Source of the DNA: Candidatus Proximibacter danicus | GTDB lineage: Bacteria; Pseudomonadota; Gammaproteobacteria; Burkholderiales; Rhodocyclaceae | Length of the DNA: 64,000 nucleotides | Reading direction: 5' to 3' | Assembly (NCBI GenBank): GCA_016710885.1 | Contig: JADJUC010000001.1 | Location: 186,001 to 250,000, forward strand | In this document: positions 35,442 through 46,042 of the stretch, piece by piece | Numbering within the stretch: the stretch's first letter is position 1 | How the letters are laid out: each line of letters begins with the position of its first letter | Notes under the pieces: generated by a model | Databases searched by the model: none | What the model saw: the letters and a program-made list of their open reading frames with translations, nothing else | What the model was told of the DNA's origin: nothing | Program-made: the position numbers and the translations under genes

Positions 35442-37430
35442 ATGCCTGCAAGCCTGAAAACGCAATGCCGGACTGCCAACCGCCTTGAGCGACTCGAACT
35501 GCTTGCCCCGGCCAAAACCAGCGAGTTCGGCATCGAAGCCATCAACCACGGCGCCGATGCCGTCTATATCGGCGGCCCGGCTTTCGGGGCGCGCGCCAAC
35601 GCCGGCAACAACATCGGCGAGATCGCCCAGCTGGCCGAACACGCCCACCGCTACAACGCCCGTGTGCTGGTGGCGCTGAACACCATCCTGCACGACAGCG
35701 AGCTGGAGGAGGCGCGCAAGGTGGCCTGGCAGGTGTACGAGGCCGGCGCCGATGCGCTGATCGTGCAGGACATGGGCCTGCTGGAAGTCGACCTGCCGCC
35801 GATCGAGCTGCACGCGTCTACCCAGTGCGACATCCGCACGGTGGAAAAAGCGAAGTTCCTCGGCGAAGTTGGCTTCTCGCAGATGGTGCTGGCGCGCGAA
35901 CTGAGCCTGGCGCAGATCCGCGAGATCCATGCGGCAACAGATGCCACGCTGGAGTTCTTCATCCACGGCGCGCTGTGCGTCGCCTTCTCCGGCCAGTGCT
36001 ACATCAGCCACGCACATACCGACCGCAGCGCCAACCGCGGTGACTGCTCGCAGGACTGCCGGCTGCCCTACACGCTGCAGGACGATCAGGGCCGCGTGGT
36101 GGCCTTCGAGAAACACCTGCTGTCGATGAAGGACAACAACCAGACCAGCAACCTGGAAGCACTGATCGCCGCCGGCATCCGCAGCTTCAAGATCGAGGGG
36201 CGCTACAAGGACGTTGGCTATGTGAAGAACATCACCGGCCACTATCGTCGCCAGCTCGATCATTTCCTCGAAGGCCATTCGCAATTCCGGTCCGCTGCCT
36301 CCGGCAAGACCGCCCTCTTCTTCACGCCCAACCCCGACAAGACTTTCCACCGCGGCACCACCGACTACTTCGTCAATGACCGCAAGACCGACATCGGCGC
36401 CTTCGATTCGCCGAAATTCGTCGGGCTGCCGATCGGTACTGTCACCCGTCTCGGCAGCGGCTGGTTCGAAATGGAGGCCAACGAGCCGCTGACCAATGGC
36501 GATGGCCTCAACTACATGCACAAGCGCGAGGTTATCGGCCTGCCGATCAACGTTGCGGAAAAGCGAGGCGATGTCTGGCGCTGCACGCCGAACGTGCCGC
36601 TTGCCGAACTGCCCGGCCTGCAACCGGGCACAGCGATCAACCGTAACGGCGACCACGCATGGGAGCTGGCGCTGACGAAGAAATCGGCCGAACGGCGCAT
36701 CGGCGTTGATATGGCGCTTTCGGAAACCGAAGCCGGTTTCACGCTGCGCCTGAACGATGAGGAAGGTGTCAGCGCGGAGGCGGTGCTGACAACCGAAAAA
36801 TCACCGGCTACGCAGCCGGACAAGGTGGATGCCGCTCTGCGCGAAAACCTCGGTAAGCTCGGCACCACGATCTTTGCAGCACGCAACATCACGCTTGCCT
36901 TGAGCCAGCCGTGGTTCCTGCCGGCCTCCAGCGTCAATGCACTGCGCCGCGAGGCAGTGGCCGCACTGGAAGCGGCGCGCAACGCTGCCTATCAACGGCC
37001 GGCACGCAAGCCGGCGGTCGAACCGCCAGCGCCCTACCCGGAAGAATCGCTGTCCTACCTGGCCAACATCTACAACGATGCCGCCCGCCAGTTCTACGCG
37101 AAGCACGGCGTCAAGCTGATGGATGCGGCCTTCGAGGCGCATGAGGAAAGCGGCGAGGTGTCGCTGATGGTGACCAAGCACTGCCTGCGCTTCTCGTTCA
37201 ACCTGTGCCCGAAGCAGGCCAAGGGGGTTACCGGGGTGCAGGGGCAGGTGCGCGCCGAGCCGATGACGCTGGTTTCCGGCGGCGAAAAATACACGCTGCG
37301 TTTTGACTGCCGCCCGTGCGAGATGCATGTGGTCGGCAAGATGAAGAAGCACATCCTGCAGTCGCCGCCGCCCACCACGGTGACGGCACCGTTGGTGTTT
37401 CACCGCCAGCGGCCGGGGGCAGATTCTTGA
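35442..37430 (+). CDS. rlhA: U32-family 23S rRNA 5-hydroxycytidine synthase RlhA
   Basis: A 662-aa U32 protein close in length to E. coli RlhA (653). The family start ELLAPAKTSEFGIEAINHGADAVYIGG is followed by TLEFFIHGALCVAFSGQCYIS, the Cys-rich CSQDCRLPY, and a second Cys group near the end (KHCLRFSFNLCP). These cysteines likely hold an Fe-S cluster. The enzyme hydroxylates C2501 of 23S rRNA using prephenate. ATG 35442 was chosen because upstream codons are not conserved. The assignment to RlhA rather than another U32 member rests on length and the C-terminal half. Confidence 0.85.
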   Translation: MPASLKTQCRTANRLERLELLAPAKTSEFGIEAINHGADAVYIGGPAFGARANAGNNIGEIAQLAEHAHRYNARVLVALNTILHDSELEEARKVAWQVYEAGADALIVQDMGLLEVDLPPIELHASTQCDIRTVEKAKFLGEVGFSQMVLARELSLAQIREIHAATDATLEFFIHGALCVAFSGQCYISHAHTDRSANRGDCSQDCRLPYTLQDDQGRVVAFEKHLLSMKDNNQTSNLEALIAAGIRSFKIEGRYKDVGYVKNITGHYRRQLDHFLEGHSQFRSAASGKTALFFTPNPDKTFHRGTTDYFVNDRKTDIGAFDSPKFVGLPIGTVTRLGSGWFEMEANEPLTNGDGLNYMHKREVIGLPINVAEKRGDVWRCTPNVPLAELPGLQPGTAINRNGDHAWELALTKKSAERRIGVDMALSETEAGFTLRLNDEEGVSAEAVLTTEKSPATQPDKVDAALRENLGKLGTTIFAARNITLALSQPWFLPASSVNALRREAVAALEAARNAAYQRPARKPAVEPPAPYPEESLSYLANIYNDAARQFYAKHGVKLMDAAFEAHEESGEVSLMVTKHCLRFSFNLCPKQAKGVTGVQGQVRAEPMTLVSGGEKYTLRFDCRPCEMHVVGKMKKHILQSPPPTTVTAPLVFHRQRPGADS

Positions 37431-37433
37431 CGC

Positions 37434-37634
37434 TCAGTAGTGCGGCGGCAACTCGTCGGCAAGGCTGCGGGCGCCACCGCCGGGAATGCTCTGCACCTGC
37501 CGTTGCAGATCGCTCAATTGCCGCTGCAGCGCCTCGATCTGCTCCTGCTGTTTATAAACCGTATGGTTCAGCGTTTCGAGCATATCCTCGGCGTACGAGA
37601 CCTTGATTTCCAGTTCGTTGATGCGTGCTTCCAC
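37434..37634 (-). CDS. slyX: SlyX family protein
   Basis: A 66-aa protein read from a GTG start: EARINELEIKVSYAEDMLETLN, then a coiled coil of heptads (YKQQEQIEALQRQLSDLQRQ), ending SLADELPPHY, the family's usual C-terminal signature. Function unknown. It is convergent with rlhA (3 bases apart) and divergent from the yitT gene. Confidence 0.88.
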   Translation of the reverse strand: MEARINELEIKVSYAEDMLETLNHTVYKQQEQIEALQRQLSDLQRQVQSIPGGGARSLADELPPHY

Positions 37635-37661
37635 AATTAGACTCCACAGATACTTGCCGCG

Positions 37662-38261
37662 ATGAAATCCCACCGCCACCACTGGTTTGAAGATGCGCAG
37701 GCCCTGCTCACCGGCACCCTGCTCTTTGCGCTGGCCATTGTGCTTTTCCGCCAGGCCGGGTTGCTCACCGGCGGCACCGCCGGTGTGACCTTCCTCGCCC
37801 ACTACGTGAGCGGCGTTCCGTTCGGCACGCTCTACTTCCTGATCAACATCCCGTTCTATCTTTTTGGCCTGAAGGCGCTCGGCAAGGCGTTCACCATCAA
37901 GACCTTCTGCGCCGTCGGGCTGCTCTCACTGTACAGCGAACTGCTGCCGCAGTGGATCGTCGTCGAGCGCATCCATCCGTTGTTTGCCGCCATCATGGGT
38001 GGCCTGCTGGCCGGCGCCGGCCTGCTCATGCTCATCCGCCACCAGGCCAGCCTGGGCGGGCTGGGCGTCATGGCCATCTACCTGCAGAAGGAAAAAGGCT
38101 GGCGGGCCGGCAACGTGCAGATGTTCGCCGACGGCTTCATCGTGCTCGGCGCGCTGTTCGTGGTGGATATCGAGAAGGTGGCGCTGTCGATCCTCGGCGC
38201 CTTCATGCTCAACCTGGTGCTGACCATCAACCATCGCCCAGGGCGCTACTTCGGGCAGTAA
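37662..38261 (+). CDS. YitT family membrane protein
   Basis: A 199-aa protein of the short YitT/DUF161 type with about five or six membrane helices. GLLTGGTAGVTFLAHYVSG is the family's glycine-rich motif, followed by LYFLINIPFYLFGLKALG and GGLLAGAGLLMLIRHQAS. Proposed as transporters, but no substrate is established. Confidence 0.85.
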   Translation: MKSHRHHWFEDAQALLTGTLLFALAIVLFRQAGLLTGGTAGVTFLAHYVSGVPFGTLYFLINIPFYLFGLKALGKAFTIKTFCAVGLLSLYSELLPQWIVVERIHPLFAAIMGGLLAGAGLLMLIRHQASLGGLGVMAIYLQKEKGWRAGNVQMFADGFIVLGALFVVDIEKVALSILGAFMLNLVLTINHRPGRYFGQ

Positions 38262-38279
38262 AAGGCCTGACATTGCGGG

Positions 38280-38831
38280 TCAAGTACCCTTCGCCCGCTT
38301 GAGTACGCGCGGTGTGAATTCATGGTTGCCGGTGCCGTCGGCCAGCCAGACAATGCCATCCTGGATCGTGCATTGCAGCCGCATCGACTTTCCCGCCAAG
38401 TTCTTCAGCACTGCACTCTCGTCGGTGGAGAGATTGAGTACCGTCAGGTTGTCGAGCCCGGCCAGTTTCGACTCGTTCTGCGCCCACCACATGTCGGCGA
38501 CGCGGCCGCCGTAGGTTATCAACACCATCTGCCGCGAACGGTGCGCGGCACGGCGGACGTTGCGCTCGTCGGGCAGGCCGACATCGATCCAGCGTTCGAT
38601 GGCGCCGGTCAGGTCGCGCTCAACCAGTGCCGGCTCGTCTTCGCTCGACAGCCCCTGGCCGAAGGCCAGGGTTTCACTGGCGTAAAGGGCAAAGGCAAGC
38701 AGCCGCACCATCATCCGCTCATCGGTTTCCGAGGGGTGCCGCGCCAGCGTCAGGTTGTGCGCAACGTAATAATGCCGGTCAAGGTCGGAGACCTGAAGTT
38801 CGGCCTTGCAGATGGTGGATTTGAGCGCCAT
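38280..38831 (-). CDS. yaeQ: YaeQ family protein
   Basis: A 183-aa protein with the family start MALKSTICKAELQVSDLDRHYY, HPSETDERMMVRLLAFAL and EPALVERDLTGAIERWIDVG. The fold is PD-(D/E)XK nuclease-like, and the conserved acidic positions appear kept. The role is unclear; E. coli YaeQ was described as an RfaH suppressor. It is convergent with the yitT gene, 18 bases apart. Confidence 0.92.
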   Translation of the reverse strand: MALKSTICKAELQVSDLDRHYYVAHNLTLARHPSETDERMMVRLLAFALYASETLAFGQGLSSEDEPALVERDLTGAIERWIDVGLPDERNVRRAAHRSRQMVLITYGGRVADMWWAQNESKLAGLDNLTVLNLSTDESAVLKNLAGKSMRLQCTIQDGIVWLADGTGNHEFTPRVLKRAKGT

Positions 38832-38966
38832 GAGCCTTGCTGCCTTTTAAAGAGCGCGAATTATCGCCGCTTTCGCTACACTGCGCCCTTCGATCGCGAT
38901 TTCAATGTTTTCGCTGCATTGCTGTAGTGGATCACGCCCTGATATTTACCACGACCCGGATTCGCC

Positions 38967-39194
38967 ATGTTTTTCCAACCCGTCGATCGCAAGCGTTGTG
39001 CCAGTTGTCACCGCTGGTCGGGGCCGCGCGCGCCGGGAGACCTGCCCGGCACGGTTGCCATCGAAAGCGAAACCATTGCCGGCCTGTGTGTCGGCGGCCC
39101 CTGGGACGGCCAGGAACGCCGCGCCCGTTCGGCCTGCGGGCACTGGGTCGTCTGGCTCGCCCTCACCCTCGTTTCAACGACTGGAAATCCATGA
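38967..39194 (+). CDS. Small four-cysteine protein
   Basis: A 75-aa protein, MFFQPVDRKRCASCHRWSG..., with a CxxC knuckle at residues 11-14 and two later Cys (GLCVGG, RSACGHW), a spacing that could bind zinc. Its TGA overlaps the ATG of the following methyltransferase (ATGA at 39191-39194), which argues for a real, coupled gene. No family was recognised. It could be an accessory protein for rRNA modification, but this rests on position alone. Confidence 0.6.
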   Translation: MFFQPVDRKRCASCHRWSGPRAPGDLPGTVAIESETIAGLCVGGPWDGQERRARSACGHWVVWLALTLVSTTGNP

Positions 39195-40210
39195 GTACCG
39201 ACACCCTTTGCCTCAGTCTTGCCAGCGCACTCGATGCCCGGGCCAATCTGCTGACCCGCCTGCAGGCCGAGCAAACCGACGCCTATCGCCTCTATCACGG
39301 CACAGCCGAGGGCAACCCGGGGCTGACTATCGACCGCTACGGCGAACTGCTGCTGATCCAGGCCTTCCACCAGCCACTCGACAGCGAGACGGAGGAAGCC
39401 ATCAAGGCTTTTTACCGCGCACATTTCCCGGCGCTCGTGGCGATCTACAACGACCGCAGCGGTAGCAACTCGCGTATTGCCAACCCGTTACCGGAGGAAG
39501 CGCTGCTGGCAGCGACACAGCCGCGCGTAGCGCACGAGATGGGTGTCAGCTACGCCATTCAGGCCCGCCATGGCGGCCAGGACCCCTGGCTGTTTCTCGA
39601 CATGCGTGCTGGTCGTCGGCGAGTGATGGCGGAAGCGGCCGGAAAATCGGTGCTCAACCTCTTTGCCTATACTTGCGGCGTCGGCATCGCCGCTGCGGCC
39701 GCCGGGGCACAAGCGGTGCTCAACGTCGATTTTTCCGAGTCGAGTCTGGCCGTCGGCAAAGAAAACGCGCGCCTCAATACCCTGGCAGTGCGCCCGCGTT
39801 TCGTGAAAAGCGATGCTTTCGCCGCCATGCGCCAGTTGTCCGGCCTTGGCCAACCCTCAGTGGTACGCGGCCGGCGCCTGCCGCCCTTCCCCAAGCTTGA
39901 CGCGCAGCAGTTCGATCTGGTTTTTCTCGACCCGCCCCGCCACGCGAAAAGCCCGTTCGGCGTTGTCGACCTGGTCAATGACTATTCGGCGCTGTTCAAG
40001 CCGGCCCTGCTGTGCACCCGCGAAAGCGGGACGCTGATCTGCTGCAACAATGTCGCCGAAGTTGAACGCGACGCCTGGCTGGACCAGATGGAACGCAGCG
40101 CCCGCAAAGCCGGCCGCCCGGTGCGCGAGATGGAATGGATTCTTCCGGAAAGCGACTTTCCCAGTCGGGATGGCCGGCCACCACTCAAGATTGCCTTGCT
40201 GCGCGTCTAG
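39191..40210 (+). CDS. Class I SAM-dependent methyltransferase (RlmI/RlmK-like)
   Basis: A 339-aa methyltransferase related to rRNA cytosine-5 enzymes of the RlmI group. The SAM-binding site is VLNLFAYTCGVGIAAAAAG, then NVDFSESSLAVGKENARLN, and motif IV FDLVFLDPPRHAKSPFG. The N-terminal 100 residues include TIDRYGELLLIQAF, as in RlmI-type proteins, but no PUA domain is complete. It is coupled to the small Cys protein. The substrate is unproven. Confidence 0.82.
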   Translation: MSTDTLCLSLASALDARANLLTRLQAEQTDAYRLYHGTAEGNPGLTIDRYGELLLIQAFHQPLDSETEEAIKAFYRAHFPALVAIYNDRSGSNSRIANPLPEEALLAATQPRVAHEMGVSYAIQARHGGQDPWLFLDMRAGRRRVMAEAAGKSVLNLFAYTCGVGIAAAAAGAQAVLNVDFSESSLAVGKENARLNTLAVRPRFVKSDAFAAMRQLSGLGQPSVVRGRRLPPFPKLDAQQFDLVFLDPPRHAKSPFGVVDLVNDYSALFKPALLCTRESGTLICCNNVAEVERDAWLDQMERSARKAGRPVREMEWILPESDFPSRDGRPPLKIALLRV

Positions 40211-40317
40211 ATTCTGAAGATCGGCATAAGCGGGCACCACCACATCAACCAACGGCACTTGGGTCCTTTGCAAACAGCGCAAAGCGCAGCAGCCACAGGG
40301 AGAAGTGAAATCGACGA

Positions 40318-41208
40318 TCAGTCCGGAGCCGAAACGATGGCTGGCTCGTTCGTCAGAAACAACGCCCGACTCTGCGGTGTTTCCAGACTGATCCGCCCAA
40401 GGCTGCCAGCGCGGTAGTCGGTGAGCAGGATCAGCGAGGCCTTGTCGATGTCGTATTTGCCGCCGCCGCCCTTGATCAAGCAGCCACGTTTCTTCGCCAC
40501 CATTTCGATCACCGCCGGCGCATCCATGCCTTCGACCGGAAAGCCGTAACGCGAAGTCAGCATGGCCGGATAGGTGGCCAGCAGAAAACCCGCCAGCCAG
40601 GTCGCCACTTCTTCATCAATATAGGCGTTGATCCCGACCGCATGGCTCGCCGCCAGCATCAGGCCATCAACCGGATGGGCGATCTTCGGCCAGAGCATAC
40701 CGGGGGTATCGTAGAGCGTCAGCCGCGGGCCGAGGTCGATGCGCTGCTGGCTCTTGGTCACCGCCGGCTCGTCGCCGACCTTGGCCACCTTCTTCTTGAC
40801 CAGTGCATTCATCAGCGTCGATTTGCCGACGTTGGGGATACCCATGATCATCAGCCGCAAGGGCTTCAGGTTGCTGTCGCGATGGGGCGCCAAGGGCTGA
40901 CATAGCGCGGGAATGCGCGAAGCCTCGCCGGCCTTCTTGCACGAGATGGCCACTGCCTTGACGCCGGGCTGCGCGTTGTAGAAATCGAGCCAGGCCTTGG
41001 TCGCCGCCGGATCGGCCAGATCGGCCTTGTTCAGCAGCTTGAGGCACGGCCGCTGACGGAAGGCGCGCAGCTCGTGGATCATCGGATTACTGCTGGCGGC
41101 CGGCAGGCGCGCATCAAGCACCTCGACCACCACATCGGCCAGTGCGAGCGTCTCGCCCGCCTTCTTGCGGGCCTGCGTCATGTGGCCGGGATACCATTGG
41201 ATCGACAT
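40318..41208 (-). CDS. ylqF: Ribosome biogenesis GTPase YlqF/RbgA
   Basis: A 296-aa circularly permuted GTPase for large-subunit maturation. Motif order is permuted as expected: LDARLPAASSNP, G4 LLNKADLAD, then G1 IMGIPNVGKSTLMN, and G3 DTPGMLWPK. The start MSIQWYPGHMTQARK is the family's. The 107 bases between it and the preceding methyltransferase show no supported gene. Confidence 0.93.
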   Translation of the reverse strand: MSIQWYPGHMTQARKKAGETLALADVVVEVLDARLPAASSNPMIHELRAFRQRPCLKLLNKADLADPAATKAWLDFYNAQPGVKAVAISCKKAGEASRIPALCQPLAPHRDSNLKPLRLMIMGIPNVGKSTLMNALVKKKVAKVGDEPAVTKSQQRIDLGPRLTLYDTPGMLWPKIAHPVDGLMLAASHAVGINAYIDEEVATWLAGFLLATYPAMLTSRYGFPVEGMDAPAVIEMVAKKRGCLIKGGGGKYDIDKASLILLTDYRAGSLGRISLETPQSRALFLTNEPAIVSAPD

Positions 41209-41292
41209 TTGCTGAGTGGCTCTGTTTGAGTTTGGTTATTATCGCAGGTCGCTGGATTACCAGCCTTCTTACAAGTTTTCTGGAACACTGCC

Positions 41293-41736
41293 ATGCACAT
41301 CTGGGTCGATGCCGACGCCTGCCCTGCCGTCATCAAGGAAATTCTCTACCGCGTTGCCGAGCGCACCGGCCTGCCGGTGACGCTGGTCGCCAACCAGTGG
41401 CTGAAAACACCGCCCTACCCCAGCCTGCGCTCGGTGCAGGTGCCGAAGGGCTTCGACGTTGCCGACAACCACATCGTCGAACAGGTCAATGCTGGCGATA
41501 TCGTCGTCACCGCCGACATCCCGCTGGCCGCCTTCGTCGTCGAGAAAGGCGCCACCGCCATCAACCCGCGTGGCGAACGCTACACCGCCGAAAACATCAA
41601 GCAGGCGCTCGACATGCGCAACTTCATGGAAACCCTGCGCAACAGCGGCGTCGAAACCGGTGGGCCGCCGGCTTTTTCGCAGGCCGATCGGCAGGCTTTT
41701 GCCAATCAGCTGGATCGGCTGCTGGCGAAGCGGTGA
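41293..41736 (+). CDS. yaiI: YaiI/YqxD family (DUF188) protein
   Basis: A 147-aa PIN-like protein with the family start MHIWVDADACPAVIKEIL, DIVVTADIPLAAFVVEKGA and NPRGERYT. Conserved Asp residues suggest a nuclease fold, but no activity is established. It diverges from ylqF and is convergent with prfC, with an inverted repeat pair between. Confidence 0.92.
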   Translation: MHIWVDADACPAVIKEILYRVAERTGLPVTLVANQWLKTPPYPSLRSVQVPKGFDVADNHIVEQVNAGDIVVTADIPLAAFVVEKGATAINPRGERYTAENIKQALDMRNFMETLRNSGVETGGPPAFSQADRQAFANQLDRLLAKR

Positions 41737-41748
41737 GGTTTTGGCAAT

Positions 41749-41849
41749 GCTTCGATACGCCTGCGATGCAGGCTACTCAGCACGAACGGGCCTCGGACAT
41801 CCAACCCAAACACCGTTCGCGCTGAGTAGCGCGCAGCGCGTATCGAAGC
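41749..41849. repeat. Inverted pair of a dispersed intergenic repeat
   Basis: The left arm (41749-41789), GCTTCGATACGC...CTACTCAGCACGAACGG, is matched in reverse by 41812-41849 (CCGTTCGCGCTGAGTAGC...GCGTATCGAAGC). The same unit recurs as three direct copies at 60779-60982. It sits between convergent yaiI and prfC and would form a long hairpin that could end transcription from both sides. Confidence 0.8.
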
Positions 41850-41861
41850 GTTGCTGACACC

Positions 41862-43436
<1,575 letters not shown>

Positions 43437-43570
43437 GGCAGCGGGTTTCAGCAGATTGTGGCGGGGATTCAGCTCAAGGGGCGCGATTATACCTTCTCAG
43501 CCCCTAAACCACGGATTCGCATATCGTTTTGAGAACGTCGTGATACCCTTTTCCCATAAACGACGGCAAC

Positions 43571-44775
43571 ATGTTTTTTCCTCGGGCGGCGCCCTCGACC
43601 TGGGCAAACCCCTTATCCCTCGCAGACGCCAACGCCGACACGCCGTTGGGCGCTCATGCAAGCTATCTGAAGGAAACTGGCGCACCGCTCTCGCTGGACG
43701 AAATCGTCGCCGCGCATGCTGCCGGAAAATTCACCGCAGCCACGTGACCGATTCTCGATTTCGGTATTGGATCTCCACCAGTCGGTTCGGCGGAATACCG
43801 GCATGGACCGGTAGTGCGACGACTGCTGATCGAAAACTCCTGGCAGGACCAGATCGACATCCATTTCCTGGCCGCCAATGGCAAGACGCTCCATCCAGGG
43901 GCACCTTCACCTTCGCCAGCCGCCATTAGCTGGATGCTTTGCCCCAGGAACGACAGACATCTACTGCGCCTCCGACCCTGTCTACGCCGATTTATCGATC
44001 GCGGCGGCTATCGAAGCCAGGAAGCCGCAAGATCGGCCTCCTACCACGCCTGGGCACACCCGCTTTTCGGCGCGACCGCACTTTCCTACGCGATGTACAT
44101 CGGAATGTTCGTGCTGATGAACATCGCCTACACCGGCCACGGTTTCGCCCATGTCTGGAGTGAGCACGTGGTGATCCAGCGCTGGACCATTCCGATCCTG
44201 ATGGTACTCGACTCAACCTGCGGCCTGGTTTTCGCCCGCTACTTTCTCGACACGCCACGTAATTTCCCGCGGGCACACAAGCTGCGGGGTCAGCTTGCCC
44301 GCGTTTTCCTCTCCGAGGTCAGGGGCGGCATCCTTGCCCTCTACTCTGACGATGCGGGGGGGCCCCCCCTTTCCACACCATCAGCGGAGCGGTAACCGCA
44401 TTGCAGGATGGGCCATTGAAAAGCGATCTGAAATATCGGGCGATCGAGTTCGGCATGCTGATCGACGCGACCTTGCTGGCACTTGCCTTGGGCAGCCAAT
44501 TCCGGAGTATTCAGGCGAAAGCAAGTAGCCCGGCCGCCGGCTCTCAATCGCCGCTCTTTTCTCGAATTGGCGCCCCTGGCACCAAAACGAAGGGTCAGCT
44601 TTCATGATCGACGGCCATGTTGCGGTGACGAGCTCTGTGGGTACTTCGCGCCTGGAGAACGTTGCGCGGGGAGGAGGAATTTCTCGTGCTGCTGCCGGAA
44701 ACATCGCTCGATTCTGCAGTAGCGCTGGCTGAGCGCCTGCGCAAGACGATTGCACAAGGGAGTGTATGCGGGGGG
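43571..44775 (+). pseudogene. Degraded 7TMR-DISM diguanylate cyclase
   Basis: Fragments in order fit a 7TMR-DISM receptor with a GGDEF output. PLGAHASYLKETGAPLSLDE is the start of the periplasmic domain; an in-frame TGA follows at 43745. The same frame resumes with PILDFGIGSPPV and RRLLIENSWQDQIDIHFLAANG. Another frame carries FAPGTTDIYCASDPVYADLS. The original frame returns with the membrane part (FVLMNIAYTGHGFAHVW, QRWTIPILMVL, FPRAHK). A further frame near 44413-44520 holds KYRAIEFGMLIDATLLALAL. A remnant GGDEF end reads EEEFLVLLPETSLDSAVALA at 44671-44730. At least three frameshifts, one stop and deletions make it non-functional. The 259 bases after it hold no gene. Confidence 0.8.
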
Positions 44776-45034
44776 CGCGTTGTCCGCCCGCGCGGGTAGG
44801 GGAGGCAGACGCGCTGGGGTGCCGTGGAATTCATGGTTCAATGTTGGGTTCATGTTTTTGTCAATAGGCTTGCGACGCCTACACCAGCGGAAGCAGCGCC
44901 CAGGCCGATATAAAGTCCGATCTGGCAGCGTCCAATCGTGGTGCCGTTTCAGCGCCGCACACCGCGATGCGTCGGCGAGTCCTTGGCCGTATAATCGCGG
45001 CTGACCCCGAACCCAAGTCGTTTCAAAACCATCC

Positions 45035-45979
45035 ATGCTCAGCTACCGCCACGCCTTCCATGCCGGCAACCACGCCGACGTCCTCAAGCATCTCGTGCTG
45101 GTGCAGCTGATCGAGTATCTCAAGCAGAAGGACAAGCCGTTCTGGGTCATCGACACCCATGCCGGCGCCGGCATCTACGGGCTGGACATCGGTCACGCAA
45201 CCAAGCTGGCCGAGCACGAAGGCGGCATCAGCCGCCTGTGGTTGCGCAACGACCTGCCGGCTGCCGTGGCCGCCTATGTCGACACGGTGCGCCCGCTCAA
45301 CACCAAAGGTGCCGAGGAAAAGCCCACCGCCTACCCCGGCTCGCCGTGGATCGCCTACCAGTTGCTGCGCCCGGAAGACCGCCTGCGCCTGTTCGAACTG
45401 CACACCACCGACATCAAGCTGCTGGCCGACAATTTCCACGACGCCGGCCGCAAGGTCATGGTCACGCTCGGCGACGGCTTCGCCGGCCTCAAGGCCCTGC
45501 TGCCGCCACCGCGCCGGGCGCTGACGCTGATCGACCCTTCCTACGAAACTGCTGCCGATTACCGGAATGTGCACAAGACGCTGGAAGCAGCGATCGAGCG
45601 TTTCCCCACCGGCACCTACGCCATCTGGTACCCGATCCTCACCAAGCCGGAAGCAAGGTCGCTGCCGGAAAAGCTGAAGGCCATCGCCGACAAGGCCGGC
45701 AAGCCGTGGCTGAACACGACGCTGACGGTGCGCAAGCAGCCGCCCGGCACCTTCGGCATGCCCGGCAGCGGCATGTTCATCGTCAATCCGGCGTGGACTC
45801 TGGAGAATACGCTGCGGGAAACCTTGCCGTGGCTGGTGGAAGCACTCAGGGAAGATGGCGGCGCCAGCTTCTCGCTTGAAACCGGTACCGGCGAGGATGC
45901 TGTCGAAACCGTCAAGCCGCGTACCGAACGCTCAGTGCGCACTCCTCTGCGCCCCTCGCGCCGCCCCCAATCTCGCTAA
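45035..45979 (+). CDS. rlmJ: 23S rRNA (adenine-N6)-methyltransferase RlmJ
   Basis: RlmJ methylates A2030 of 23S rRNA. The 314-aa protein starts MLSYRHAFHAGNHADVLKHLVL, followed by the SAM motif VIDTHAGAGIYGLD. The catalytic motif, DPPY in E. coli RlmJ, reads LIDPSYET here. A Ser/Arg-rich tail of about 35 residues extends beyond the usual length (about 280). A TATAAT at 44989-44994 could be its -10 box, though the -35 is poor. Confidence 0.9.
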   Translation: MLSYRHAFHAGNHADVLKHLVLVQLIEYLKQKDKPFWVIDTHAGAGIYGLDIGHATKLAEHEGGISRLWLRNDLPAAVAAYVDTVRPLNTKGAEEKPTAYPGSPWIAYQLLRPEDRLRLFELHTTDIKLLADNFHDAGRKVMVTLGDGFAGLKALLPPPRRALTLIDPSYETAADYRNVHKTLEAAIERFPTGTYAIWYPILTKPEARSLPEKLKAIADKAGKPWLNTTLTVRKQPPGTFGMPGSGMFIVNPAWTLENTLRETLPWLVEALREDGGASFSLETGTGEDAVETVKPRTERSVRTPLRPSRRPQSR

Positions 45980-46042
45980 GTTTCTCTTCGCTGGGCGCAA
46001 GGTGCCCAGAATCCTTGTCCGGAACACAAGGCCGTCACGGCT

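Noticed and set aside
40211..40317. Minus-strand Cys-containing frame ending near the methyltransferase stop
   Set aside because: It shows a suggestive SPCGCC but has no start and no conserved continuation; it could be a remnant or chance.
44287..44601. GGGTCAGCTT at 44287-44296 and 44592-44601 as extra copies of the RAYT repeat core
   Set aside because: Only 10 bases match and the flanks differ from the 25-bp inverted repeat; the first is explained as coding sequence of the decayed receptor.
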